IMG/VR virus record: IMGVR_UViG_3300035158_000222
Coordinates: 1 to 64,000 of that record
From: a virus
DNA length: 64,000 nucleotides
Reading direction: 5' to 3' (one strand)
A model generated the notes under the pieces. It saw nothing but the letters and a program-made list of their open reading frames with translations. It did not search any database and was not told where the DNA came from. The stretch's first letter is position 1. Every line of letters starts with the position of its first letter. Below, piece by piece: positions 1 to 5,696 of the stretch. Both the position numbers and the translations under genes were made by a program.

Positions 1-335
1 ATGGGTAGTTCGTACGGGTATGTCTTGCCAGGTTTTTTGCCCCTGTCAAGAAGATATACGAACTCTATATTATATAATTCTGTTAAAGATTCTCTTAGTG
101 TCCGGTAGGGAGCAATGGCTGCGACTATCACGATCTTTGTCTGGCTTAGCCTATGCGCCTCTCGCCCCATGTTCAGGCAGTTCATGTATCTTCCATTCTT
201 TGTGAAGTCCTTGTTATCGGTCTTGGCACGATAGTTGTCTCCGTCTAAAACGATAGAGTTAGGAATCATTTCGTGTAGCTTGTTGGCTAACGTGGTCTTG
301 CCCGCACCACTGTTACCGGAAATCCATAGGATCAT
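1..335 (-). CDS. cysC: Adenylylsulfate (APS) kinase, 3' end cut by window edge
   Basis: The first 111 codons are present and the C-terminal part lies beyond position 1. It begins with a P-loop (GNSGAGKTT, residues about 7-15), then LDGDNYR (about 32-38) and IAPYR (about 80-84); these are the P-loop, the DGD/NxR region and the IAPxR motif of APS kinase, which phosphorylates adenylylsulfate to PAPS. The ATG sits one base after the stop of the upstream nucleotidyltransferase gene, so the two are co-transcribed. PAPS is the donor for a sulfotransferase such as the one encoded at 6459-7097. Other P-loop kinases are possible but the motif set fits CysC best. The recognition rests on motifs only. 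Confidence 0.85.
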   Translation of the reverse strand, partial: MILWISGNSGAGKTTLANKLHEMIPNSIVLDGDNYRAKTDNKDFTKNGRYMNCLNMGREAHRLSQTKIVIVAAIAPYRTLRESLTELYNIEFVYLLDRGKKPGKTYPYELP

Positions 336-336
336 A

Positions 337-663
337 TTATTTCTTTTTGTTCCTGATATTTGTGGCAGAGATAGCTTCTATCCCTGGATCCAGACGAATC
401 TCATGGACACCGTAGCCTACTTTTCTCCCGTAGACTACGCCCTCTATATCGGGAATAGTTATTATCTTTAATAAATTGTTTCCTCCAAAGGCCTTGCGTA
501 CCATCTTCTTTCGTTCCTTGTATGTATGCGGATTATCTTTGCTCATCTTTGTATCACGTATTGCAACACAGATAGGCTTCCCAGCATCCAGGAACTTCTT
601 CACGAAAGCTTCATGGCCTTTGTGGAATGGTTGAAATCGACCTATATATAGATAGTATTTCAT
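337..663 (-). CDS. HxGH-type nucleotidyltransferase (NMNAT/cytidylyltransferase-like)
   Basis: A 108-residue protein with the nucleotidyltransferase signature GRFQPFHKGHE (residues 8-18, HxGH) and a C-terminal ISATNIR motif (about 98-104), both nucleotide-binding motifs of the NMNAT/cytidylyltransferase superfamily. It is shorter than NadM-type NMNATs and lacks the usual substrate-recognition stretch between the two motifs. Its start overlaps the stop of the small membrane gene by ATGA, and the APS kinase gene follows after one base. From memory, similar proteins are found next to or fused to APS kinases in phages and bacteria, so the substrate may belong to sulfate activation rather than NAD. 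That substrate is an inference. Confidence 0.75.
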   Translation of the reverse strand: MKYYLYIGRFQPFHKGHEAFVKKFLDAGKPICVAIRDTKMSKDNPHTYKERKKMVRKAFGGNNLLKIITIPDIEGVVYGRKVGYGVHEIRLDPGIEAISATNIRNKKK

Positions 664-764
664 AGCTTACGCTTCTTTATCTTTTCTACTAGCCAGCCTA
701 TACAGCAAATAAACAACATTGCTAAATAGGCTAGCGCTACTATTAATATGAATTTAAAACACAT
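660..764 (-). CDS. Small single-span membrane protein
   Basis: A 34-codon ORF starting MCFKFILIVALAYLAML and ending in a basic tail KIKKRKL. One hydrophobic helix spans about residues 4-25, followed by a positive C-terminus, which predicts a single membrane anchor with the tail in the cytoplasm. Its stop overlaps the start of the nucleotidyltransferase gene (ATGA), a tight translational coupling that supports it being real. It lies 3 bases downstream of the tRNA-Lys 3' end. No family is recognised. Confidence 0.6.
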   Translation of the reverse strand: MCFKFILIVALAYLAMLFICCIGWLVEKIKKRKL

Positions 765-767
765 ATG

Positions 768-841
768 TGGGCATGATAGGATTCGAACCTATGGTCTTCT
801 GCTTAAAAGGCAGTTGCTTTAACCAGCTAAGCTACACACCC
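768..841 (-). tRNA. tRNA-Lys (anticodon TTT)
   Basis: A 74-nt cloverleaf read on the minus strand. The acceptor is GGGTGTG paired with CATGCCC, discriminator A; the anticodon loop is CTTTTAA, and the T arm contains GGTTCGAATCC. CCA is not encoded. It is the most promoter-distal of the cluster. Confidence 0.93.
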
Positions 842-847
842 AACAGG

Positions 848-932
848 CGGAGAAAGAAGGATTCGAACCTTCGTAGGCGTTAACCTAGTCTCTGGTTAGC
901 AACCAGGCCCCTTTCCACTCGGGCATTTCTCC
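848..932 (-). tRNA. tRNA-Ser (anticodon GCT)
   Basis: An 85-nt class II tRNA: acceptor GGAGAAA/TTTCTCC, discriminator G, anticodon loop TTGCTAA closed by CTGG/CCAG, a long variable arm, and T arm AAGGTTCGAATCCTT. CCA is not encoded. It reads AGC/AGT. Confidence 0.93.
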
Positions 933-935
933 TGG

Positions 936-1023
936 CGGAAGGGGTGGGATTCGAACCCACGGGGCTTTGACACCTCACTGGTTTTCAAGGCCAGCTCCTT
1001 AAGCCAGACTCGGACACCCTTCC
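936..1023 (-). tRNA. tRNA-Ser (anticodon TGA)
   Basis: An 88-nt class II tRNA: acceptor GGAAGGG/CCCTTCC, discriminator G, anticodon loop CTTGAAA, long variable arm, T arm GTGGGTTCGAATCCCAC. CCA is not encoded. Only one base separates its 5' end from the next tRNA. Confidence 0.93.
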
Positions 1024-1024
1024 G

Positions 1025-1098
1025 TACGGGAGGTGAGATTCGAACTCACACTGGACAGGTTTTAAGCCTGTTGTCTCTACCGGTTGGACTACTCCCGC
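1025..1098 (-). tRNA. tRNA-Leu (anticodon TAA), short variable loop
   Basis: A 74-nt cloverleaf: acceptor GCGGGAG/CTCCCGT (G1-U72), discriminator A, anticodon loop CTTAAAA closed by ACAGG/CCTGT, and T stem GTGAG/CTCAC. The variable region is only 5 nt (class I), whereas bacterial leucine tRNAs are normally class II. Amino acid identity is taken from the anticodon; what actually charges it is uncertain. Confidence 0.88.
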
Positions 1099-1104
1099 TA
1101 TATG

Positions 1105-1178
1105 TACGGGAGGTGGGACTCGAACCCACAAATTTCTGGTCCTAAGCCAGCTGCCTATTCCAATTCGGCTACTCCCGC
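1105..1178 (-). tRNA. tRNA-Leu (anticodon TAG), short variable loop
   Basis: A 74-nt class I cloverleaf with the same acceptor as its neighbour (GCGGGAG/CTCCCGT, discriminator A), anticodon loop CTTAGGA closed by CTGG/CCAG, a 5-nt variable loop and T stem GTGGG/CCCAC. The shared acceptor suggests duplication from one ancestor. CCA is not encoded. Confidence 0.88.
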
Positions 1179-1187
1179 ATATATAAG

Positions 1188-1261
1188 TACACGGGAGAGG
1201 AGTCGAACCTCTACTGTCTAGGTTTTGAATCTAGTGCCTCTACCTATTGGGCTACCCGTGC
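1188..1261 (-). tRNA. tRNA-Leu (anticodon CAA), short variable loop
   Basis: A 74-nt class I cloverleaf: acceptor GCACGGG/CCCGTGT (again G1-U72), discriminator A, anticodon loop TTCAAAA closed by CTAG/CTAG, and T arm AGAGGTTCGACTCCTCT. Third leucine-type tRNA in a row, all without the long variable arm. Confidence 0.87.
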
Positions 1262-1274
1262 ATGTGTAAAGAAC

Positions 1275-1329
1275 AAACTTAAGTCAAGCTACTGAGCAAA
1301 CTCAGTAACGAGGATAATGACTTAAGTTT
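1275..1329. repeat. Nested perfect inverted repeats between tRNA genes
   Basis: Outer arms of 12 bases (AAACTTAAGTCA at 1275-1286, complement at 1318-1329) enclose a second perfect hairpin, TACTGAG-CAAA-CTCAGTA (1290-1307). The outer arms each contain the ACTTAAGT core that also forms the recurrent GAACTTAAGTTC palindrome elsewhere in the window. The 101-base gap 1262-1362 has no gene. It may be a tRNA-processing or transcription signal; there is no U-tract. Confidence 0.7.
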
Positions 1330-1362
1330 TAATACACGAGTATTCATAATAATTAATGTTAG

Positions 1363-1436
1363 TCGCGGCGGTGGGATTCGAACCCACGTCCTCGAAGTTA
1401 TGAGCTTCGCGAGCTGCCAGACTGCTCTACACCGCA
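1363..1436 (-). tRNA. tRNA-Met or tRNA-Ile2 (anticodon CAT)
   Basis: A 74-nt cloverleaf: acceptor TGCGGTG/CGCCGCG (U1-G72), discriminator A, anticodon loop CTCATAA closed by CGAAG/CTTCG, T arm GTGGGTTCGAATCCCAC. It lacks the three G-C pairs at the base of the anticodon stem that mark initiators, so it is an elongator or, if C34 is modified to lysidine, a tRNA-Ile reading ATA. Confidence 0.9.
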
Positions 1437-1440
1437 ATAA

Positions 1441-1507
1441 TGGAGCGGGCTACAGGATTTGCACCCGCCTTAAGGTGGTACCTTAAGTACCGCTACGATT
1501 CGCCCGC
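1441..1507 (-). tRNA. Minimal tRNA-Gly-like gene (apparent anticodon ACC), CCA encoded
   Basis: A 64-nt tRNA-like body followed by a genomic CCA, unlike the neighbours. The acceptor GCGGGC pairs with GCCCGC, the discriminator is U; the T arm is GCGGG-TGCAAAT-CCTGT; the anticodon arm is a strong CTTAAG/CTTAAG stem with loop GTACCAC. U73, G1-C72, C2-G71, C35 and C36 match known glycine identity elements. The D arm is reduced and the variable loop nearly absent. Its 5' 25 bases overlap the end of the gene at 1483-1695. It could be a functional oddity or a decaying tRNA. Confidence 0.6.
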
Positions 1508-1695
1508 CTTGTAAGCGGATCTCGTTCTCTGTTACAGAAGTGGCAATAGCGCTTATCTTCGTTCCCATCCAGGTAATGTCCTTGGATATAACAATCGTTT
1601 CCGTGTATGCTACACATTACTTTGCCACAGTTGGCACACTTTACTTGGAATGAACAATACAGACATCTAGTAGTTAATACTGAATCTTTCTTCAC
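1483..1695 (-). CDS. Small cysteine-rich zinc-binding protein
   Basis: A 70-residue protein with paired Cys/His ligands (CLYC, CANC, CSIH, a Cys-His pair, CHFC; residues 11-55), most likely binding two zinc ions in a B-box or treble-clef-like fold. The start is GTG with a well-placed AAAGGAG five bases upstream. It begins right after the stop of the 48-aa ORF at 1698-1844 and its last 25 bases overlap the tRNA-Gly-like gene. No function is recognised; such proteins are frequent in phage early regions. Confidence 0.7.
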   Translation of the reverse strand: MKKDSVLTTRCLYCSFQVKCANCGKVMCSIHGNDCYIQGHYLDGNEDKRYCHFCNRERDPLTRRANRSGT

Positions 1696-1697
1696 AT

Positions 1698-1844
1698 CTA
1701 CTCCTTTGGCACATCGATATGTGCTGTACGCTCAGGGCCCTTGGGATCGTCTTTGACAATAGCCATGACTCTCTTGTGGCCCTTCTTAACTGGTTTGTGT
1801 TTTAGTTTTCTTTTGTGCTCGCTTATTATTTGAACGATTTGCAT
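1698..1844 (-). CDS. Small basic protein overlapping the ART-like gene
   Basis: A 48-codon ORF beginning MQIVQIISEHKRKLK inside the 3' end of the 1786-2205 gene in another frame (59-base overlap). The N-terminal half is strongly basic; the second half (VMAIVKDDPKGPERTAH) is mixed. It ends at TAG, whose upstream GAG codon is part of the Shine-Dalgarno sequence of the next gene (GTG at 1695). It fills a gap that would otherwise be empty. No family is recognised. Confidence 0.5.
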   Translation of the reverse strand: MQIVQIISEHKRKLKHKPVKKGHKRVMAIVKDDPKGPERTAHIDVPKE

Positions 1845-2205
1845 ATCTCTTGAAGGCACCGCATTTAGACATGTGGCTGCGATACTTAGGGCCTAATGTT
1901 TTCTTAAGATTAAACTTGAACATTCTGTCGTTGAGCTTCTTGTTCTCCTGTAGCTTTGTCTTTGTATATCTGTGCAGGTCTACTATCTGTCTTGCCGGTA
2001 TTCGGTTAGTGCTGACGTATTCCCAGTATGTATGGTCATATGGTAGCTTGATCGATACTGCGAAGACATGTGTGCCTCCGTAGTGAACAGCGTCCTCGAG
2101 ATGATTCGCGAAGAATGTACCTCGTTTGAATCCCTCCTTTAGTATAATAGCAGCAGTCTTCTTGTCTGTGCCGTGATAAAACTTCTTCCAATATATCTCG
2201 CTCAT
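1786..2205 (-). CDS. ADP-ribosyltransferase-fold (PARP/DUF3990-like) protein
   Basis: A 139-residue protein with YHGT (residues 10-13), a following IILKEGF, FFANHLEDAVHYG (31-43) and YVSTNRIPARQIVDL (63-77). The HGT motif, the GF turn and the 'A..YG' segment resemble the NAD-binding core of ART-fold proteins. The C-terminal 45 residues are a basic tail. Phage ARTs modify host proteins or RNA early in infection; whether this one is active is unknown, since the catalytic Glu is not obvious. Family placement comes from motif resemblance only. Confidence 0.5.
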   Translation of the reverse strand: MSEIYWKKFYHGTDKKTAAIILKEGFKRGTFFANHLEDAVHYGGTHVFAVSIKLPYDHTYWEYVSTNRIPARQIVDLHRYTKTKLQENKKLNDRMFKFNLKKTLGPKYRSHMSKCGAFKRYANRSNNKRAQKKTKTQTS

Positions 2206-2233
2206 AAGGATGGTAAAGTCTAGAATGAATTAG

Positions 2234-2509
2234 TTAGTTATCTTTTCTATTATCCTGCTCTGGTGTGGTTGCGGCCATTGGCTGATCGCAGCGGTCTCTC
2301 ATTTTCTTTAGTGATAGCTCGTATTCGTCCGGATCCATCTTTCGTATCTCTTTGATTACGCTCTCTAGGATCTCGTAAGCTTTAACGATCTGTGATCTGA
2401 CTACTGCAGCTCGTGTGCGGGCAATCAGTCTATGTCTCAACTCGTCATCATATTGGCGCTTGAGCTTTTCCTCCTTAGTAAGGCCCTCAGGCTTTAGAAT
2501 ATTTCCCAT
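2234..2509 (-). CDS. Hypothetical helical protein
   Basis: A 91-residue, charge-rich protein predicted to be mostly alpha-helical or coiled coil (residues 10-75), with a polar disordered C-terminus. It starts 13-25 bases after small ORF stops in the preceding region and is followed by the ART-like gene after 28 bases. No family is recognised. Confidence 0.65.
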   Translation of the reverse strand: MGNILKPEGLTKEEKLKRQYDDELRHRLIARTRAAVVRSQIVKAYEILESVIKEIRKMDPDEYELSLKKMRDRCDQPMAATTPEQDNRKDN

Positions 2510-2601
2510 ATACTCTATTGTATTAACCTACATCTTCCATGTAGGCGACTCCACCATTCTCATGGTGACATATGTACTGATAATACAGGGCATTTGGTAT
2601 C

Positions 2602-2730
2602 CTACCGGGACTTCCCAGTCTTATACCCGTATAGAATCAAATACCCGAAAGTATCAATATACATGCAATGAGATCCCCGCCTATCTGCAATTCTTCGGGC
2701 AAACTGGCCCTCCCGATTCATTTCAGGCAT
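2602..2730 (-). CDS. Possible small ORF, 42 aa
   Basis: MPEMNREGQFARRIADRRG is followed by YIDTFGYLILYGYKTGKSR. The frame is open further upstream to 2826, but that extension begins inside a UUCG hairpin and looks non-coding, so the ATG at 2730 is preferred. No family is recognised; evidence is limited to an open frame in an otherwise empty gap. Confidence 0.3.
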   Translation of the reverse strand: MPEMNREGQFARRIADRRGSHCMYIDTFGYLILYGYKTGKSR

Positions 2731-2915
2731 AGGACGCCGCGTGATAGTAAAGAGACAGGGGAGCTCACTACATACGTAGTTCTTTGCTGGCCTCACCGGA
2801 GATCTTCGACCTATCAGCCCTGTCACGAATGACAGAGCAGGGCCACCGTAGTGTAATGGCTAACACTCGGAAGATCCACCACCCAATCGTGAAGGGCTGG
2901 AGAGTGTGGAGAGGT

Positions 2916-3032
2916 TTAAAGCAAACGACTCCGGTTCCCACCACCACCCCTTCTAGTTATTACTCCATGAAAGGGCTGATATACCAAAGCGTAGAACTCC
3001 GCATACGTTCGGACTTCTACGTCTAGGTACAT
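2916..3032 (-). CDS. Possible small ORF, 38 aa
   Basis: An ATG-initiated frame, MYLDVEVRTYAEFYALVYQP, ending in a Gly/Arg-rich tail. Amino acid composition is protein-like in the first half, but there is no strong ribosome binding site and no recognised family. Confidence 0.3.
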   Translation of the reverse strand: MYLDVEVRTYAEFYALVYQPFHGVITRRGGGGNRSRLL

Positions 3033-3167
3033 ACTAGCTGGTTAACACACCTACTTTCCGCAATATCTCCGGGCCAGCGCCGTCTATCCGGCCGCTTTCT
3101 TAAGCTAGCTATCGACAAGAAACGTACGCTCCTCGAGACAGGTGACGCAAGATGTGATTGTTTGATT

Positions 3168-3671
3168 TCAGTATATGTACCCCAGGATCCTAGGGTCATC
3201 TAGTGAGAGTTCTCGTTTGGAAATAACATATCGGCCTAAGAAGTTTTGTTCGCTGATATGTATATGATCGTCATGTACATCTTCAACAACAGCAACATGG
3301 CCGCGAGACTCATTGGTAATTACCATGCCTCCGATAATAGGAACGGTGCTGGTTGAGTAACCTTCTTCCTTTGCCCACTTGAGGAAATATCTAGCCCAAC
3401 CATAGAGCTGGATACCGGTCCTATAGCGCGCATATGGTACGCATGTTCCGTTACCGAAATACTTGACTTGTTGTAATGGACGTGGATCTGGTCTTTTTAT
3501 GGTACGTAGAAGAACTGGAGCTTTAATAGTTCCGTAATCCCAGGCGCATGTAGTACATGGTTCTTTCATAATTGCAAATCCTGGGCTTACTGCTGTCGGA
3601 AATAATATGCCAATAACTATCAGGAGTATGAATCTTTTGATGCCTATAATAGGCAATGGATCTTCATCCAT
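3168..3671 (-). CDS. CHAP-domain lysin with N-terminal signal/anchor
   Basis: A 167-residue protein. Residues 12-34 form a hydrophobic signal or anchor segment (RFILLIVIGILFPTAV), so it is probably exported. The remainder matches a CHAP amidase/peptidase: NGTCVPYAR with the catalytic Cys near residue 76, GWARYFLKWA, then GHVAVVE with the catalytic His near 124 and ISEQN (about 138-142) supplying the acidic/Asn residue. CHAP enzymes cut peptidoglycan peptides or the sugar-peptide amide. A strong promoter lies about 160 bases upstream (3832-3860), giving a structured leader. It is probably the endolysin. Confidence 0.8.
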   Translation of the reverse strand: MDEDPLPIIGIKRFILLIVIGILFPTAVSPGFAIMKEPCTTCAWDYGTIKAPVLLRTIKRPDPRPLQQVKYFGNGTCVPYARYRTGIQLYGWARYFLKWAKEEGYSTSTVPIIGGMVITNESRGHVAVVEDVHDDHIHISEQNFLGRYVISKRELSLDDPRILGYIY

Positions 3672-3831
3672 ATAGTATTAGTCAAGTCCATTGGCCGCTT
3701 AGCATCCGCAATCCTCTTTGTACACTCACGAGGAAGGGACACTAGGCACACGATGGACGCGACCCAAGCAGCTCCGAGTTCAATTCTCGGCCGGTAGTAT
3801 AATGGATAAAACGCGAGACCTGCTGTGTAAC

Positions 3832-3860
3832 ATTATAGCAAACATGTATGCTTTTGTAAA
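3832..3860 (-). promoter_or_regulatory. Sigma-70 promoter TTTACA-N17-TATAAT
   Basis: On the minus strand TTTACA (3855-3860) and a perfect TATAAT (3832-3837) are separated by exactly 17 bases. It starts at the stop codon of the 3861-4034 gene and drives the CHAP lysin after a leader of about 155 bases. The leader contains a CCGAG/CTCGG stem-loop (3773-3789). Confidence 0.75.
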
Positions 3861-4034
3861 TTAGAATTCCATGAGTTCCAGCCTCTCCCGTAACCTTAGG
3901 TAAATTTCAGGCGGGAGTAGGAACCGGATTTCTTCCACAGAATAAGGCGAGTCGTCGCTTAATATCTCTATTCTACCGCCCCGGAGATGTTGGTAATCCG
4001 GGTTCATGATAGCTTCTTCTACAAAGCTGAGCAT
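3861..4034 (-). CDS. Small hypothetical protein, 57 aa
   Basis: Starts MLSFVEEAIMNPDY and ends LRLRERLELMEF; predicted helical and acidic. The ATG lies 4 bases after the stop of the 4039-4341 gene; the longer open frame upstream overlaps that gene and is unlikely to be used. No family is recognised. Confidence 0.55.
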   Translation of the reverse strand: MLSFVEEAIMNPDYQHLRGGRIEILSDDSPYSVEEIRFLLPPEIYLRLRERLELMEF

Positions 4035-4038
4035 GTAT

Positions 4039-4341
4039 TTAGGTATTAAGTTGGAATCCTGTTTTTTTGTAAACAGTAACAAGATGTTTCTGGGAATAAC
4101 CCAGTTTAGTATTCCATTTAGCTTCGAAGACGAAGATGTATCCGCTGAATAAGCGATAGATCCTACTGCCTCCGTGTCTTTGTCTCTTTTTGTTGACATA
4201 CTCTTCTTTGATTTCCTCCCGGCTATTCCATGCTTTAGTTGTAATTTTTAGGAGCTTGTCCTTATTACATTTGAACCGCAGCTTCAGCTTCTGTTCGGCA
4301 TGGGAAGTGATAACAAACTCGGGAGGAAGAGAAGTTTGCAT
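4039..4341 (-). CDS. Hypothetical protein with HAEQKL motif (DUF4258-like)
   Basis: A 100-residue protein with ITSHAEQKLKLRF at residues 11-23 and a C-terminal beta-rich HLVTVYKKTG segment (86-95). The 'H-A-x-x-[KR]-L' start plus a closing strand resembles DUF4258/RelE-like small proteins, but nucleolytic activity cannot be argued from this. It is preceded by GAGGTG seven bases before the ATG. Confidence 0.6.
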   Translation of the reverse strand: MQTSLPPEFVITSHAEQKLKLRFKCNKDKLLKITTKAWNSREEIKEEYVNKKRQRHGGSRIYRLFSGYIFVFEAKWNTKLGYSQKHLVTVYKKTGFQLNT

Positions 4342-4350
4342 CGTAGCACC

Positions 4351-4425
4351 TCACACCTTGCAGTTCTTTTCGATTAGTTCCTTCAGGCGCTGTCGCACAA
4401 CGCCTGATATATTATTAATCCTCAT
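4351..4425 (-). CDS. Possible 24-aa leader peptide
   Basis: MRINNISGVVRQRLKELIEK plus four residues; predicted amphipathic helix. It ends 10 bases before the ATG of the next gene, within a 197-base gap (4342-4538) that otherwise contains a CCACC/GGTGG hairpin (about 4486-4520). Weak support. Confidence 0.3.
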   Translation of the reverse strand: MRINNISGVVRQRLKELIEKNCKV

Positions 4426-4538
4426 ATTAACGCCACAGTTTACTCCGTCTGCTTAGTAAAGCCTGTAGAGGCAGTACCTCACAGCCCCACCGAAAGAATA
4501 GCGATGCCGTTCCAAGGTGGCCAGAGTAAGCACTGACG

Positions 4539-4868
4539 TCAATAGAGGCTACCTCCTTCCGGTAGGGTACAATTATGTCTCCTACCGTCGAGGCATTCCT
4601 GTCTAAGTTGTGAAAATTTCACGAGAGCTTCCATTATTGTCTCGTATCCATGGGCTTCTATTATCCGGTCTATACCGATATCTTTCATGTGAACCTCTAC
4701 CTTACAGTCGCCACAGTCAGAGCACTTACTGATTGTTATTTTGTACCACGGATATTCCTGTCGAATAAATTCTTCGCATTTAACTATGTCATATTTACAT
4801 GGTTCTGCTTGGGAAATCTTTCTCCACATATAATTATCTTGATAGATCTGGTCCACAATTTTGTTCAT
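4539..4868 (-). CDS. Hypothetical protein with CSDCGDC motif
   Basis: A 109-residue protein; CSDCGDC at about residues 49-55 plus two further Cys suggests a metal site. The start ATG (MNKIVDQIYQ) lies 13 bases after the RuvC-like gene stop; the longer frame would overlap that gene. The C-terminal half is helical (TIMEALVKFSQLRQ). No family is recognised. Confidence 0.65.
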   Translation of the reverse strand: MNKIVDQIYQDNYMWRKISQAEPCKYDIVKCEEFIRQEYPWYKITISKCSDCGDCKVEVHMKDIGIDRIIEAHGYETIMEALVKFSQLRQECLDGRRHNCTLPEGGSLY

Positions 4869-4881
4869 GAATAATCTGTGG

Positions 4882-5394
4882 CTAAAGCTTGCGTCTAGCA
4901 TATTCGGCAATTAGTATGGCATCTGTCATGCCGTCATGTATCTTGGTACAGCGAGCTGACTTCTTGAATGTAATATCTGGGAACAGCTGCTGTGCTATAA
5001 GTTTGGAATGGTCCTTGGGCTTACCCTTGGGTAGGCCTTTGAACATCTCCTTCTGCCACTCTCGTGGCATTACTATAGTATACGGAAGGTTTAAGCCAGC
5101 GCATATTCCTTCAAGCTGACCGAATCCCTGTCCGATAGTGAAAGTAGAAGATACGCCTTGCTTAGGCATCGCACGCTGATGTTCTATCGCAATTATAGCT
5201 ACGGTCTTATCACATTGAAAGTCGTATGATGATGCCCATCCAAATAGAAGGGAAGATATCTCTCTTAGGTTGAGGCGGTTCTTCGTACCTATTTTGATTG
5301 TTGACATAACGTCTAGGTATACCATCTTGCCCTTCTTGTCCAGGCAGGCTATACCTCCGTTAATGCCAGGATCTATTCCTATATAAAGTTTCAT
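4882..5394 (-). CDS. RuvC-like Holliday junction resolvase/nuclease
   Basis: A 170-residue RNase H-fold nuclease. IGIDPGINGG (residues 5-14) carries the first catalytic Asp, IAIEHQR (68-74) the Glu, and IHDGMTDAILIAEYA (152-166) the two C-terminal Asp residues of the RuvC site. Such enzymes resolve branched DNA intermediates before packaging. Length matches RuvC (about 170 aa). It begins just downstream of the structured element at 5407-5495, which may control it. Confidence 0.85.
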   Translation of the reverse strand: MKLYIGIDPGINGGIACLDKKGKMVYLDVMSTIKIGTKNRLNLREISSLLFGWASSYDFQCDKTVAIIAIEHQRAMPKQGVSSTFTIGQGFGQLEGICAGLNLPYTIVMPREWQKEMFKGLPKGKPKDHSKLIAQQLFPDITFKKSARCTKIHDGMTDAILIAEYARRKL

Positions 5395-5406
5395 ATTGAA
5401 AATTTG

Positions 5407-5495
5407 AGTTACTAGGAGGATTGAATTCTAATCCAGATGAGGATCCCGCGTTGCGCAGGACTCTGTCGAAGCTGGCTCCCCGCCCCCTAGTAACT
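5407..5495 (-). ncRNA. Candidate structured RNA or leader closed by a 10-bp stem
   Basis: AGTTACTAGG (minus-strand 5' end at 5495) pairs perfectly with CCTAGTAACT (ending 5407). The enclosed 69 bases hold further hairpins: TCCTGCG-CAA-CGCGGGA and GGATT-AGAATTC-AATCC. Together this makes a multibranched fold of tRNA size, but without a canonical T loop or anticodon. It fills the gap between a zinc-ribbon gene and the RuvC-like gene exactly. It could be a cis-regulatory leader or a free small RNA; no known class is recognised. Confidence 0.5.
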
Positions 5496-5504
5496 AAAGA
5501 TCGA

Positions 5505-5696
5505 TCAGCAGCCGTACGGAAATGTCCAGGGCAACGTCTTGCTCTTGATGTGATTCGGATCGTCGCAGTCGATACAGACCCAGGCCTTTATAGTAATAAC
5601 GACAGTACAGTTCTCCGTACATAAGCCGTCGATCTTGTGATCTCTTACTCTGGTAAAGAGCGTTTTCTTTTCCTCGCCACATACATAGCATTTCAT
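5505..5696 (-). CDS. Small zinc-ribbon protein
   Basis: A 63-residue protein with CYVC (3-6), CTENC (26-30), CIDC (41-44) and a C-terminal Cys; two to three Cys pairs suggest a zinc ribbon. A GGAGG lies 10 bases before the ATG, which overlaps the preceding gene's stop (ATGA). No specific function. Confidence 0.7.
   Translation of the reverse strand: MKCYVCGEEKKTLFTRVRDHKIDGLCTENCTVVITIKAWVCIDCDDPNHIKSKTLPWTFPYGC

Larger units (their letters stand above)
2510..3167. other. Long gap between genes with hairpins and two possible small ORFs
   Basis: This 658-base stretch has no confident gene. It holds two possible small minus-strand ORFs (2602-2730, 2916-3032), a perfect UUCG-capped hairpin on the minus strand at 2820-2835 (CTGTCA-TTCG-TGACAG, with an outer GCCCTG/CAGGGC extension) and, on the plus strand near 2856-2870, a tRNA D-arm-like motif TAGTGTAATGG. 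No convincing promoter is seen. Confidence 0.5.

Noticed and set aside
44-49. TTGACA near position 47 as a promoter
   Set aside because: It lies in the APS kinase coding sequence (LLDRG) and has no -10 at the right distance.
2523-2610. Start-less frame reading YYQYICHHENGGVAYMEDVG
   Set aside because: Protein-like but without start codon, known motif or upstream partner; could be chance or gene debris.
2602-2826. The 74-codon version of the small ORF
   Set aside because: Its first 30 codons start inside a UUCG hairpin and look non-coding; only the later ATG is kept, with low confidence.
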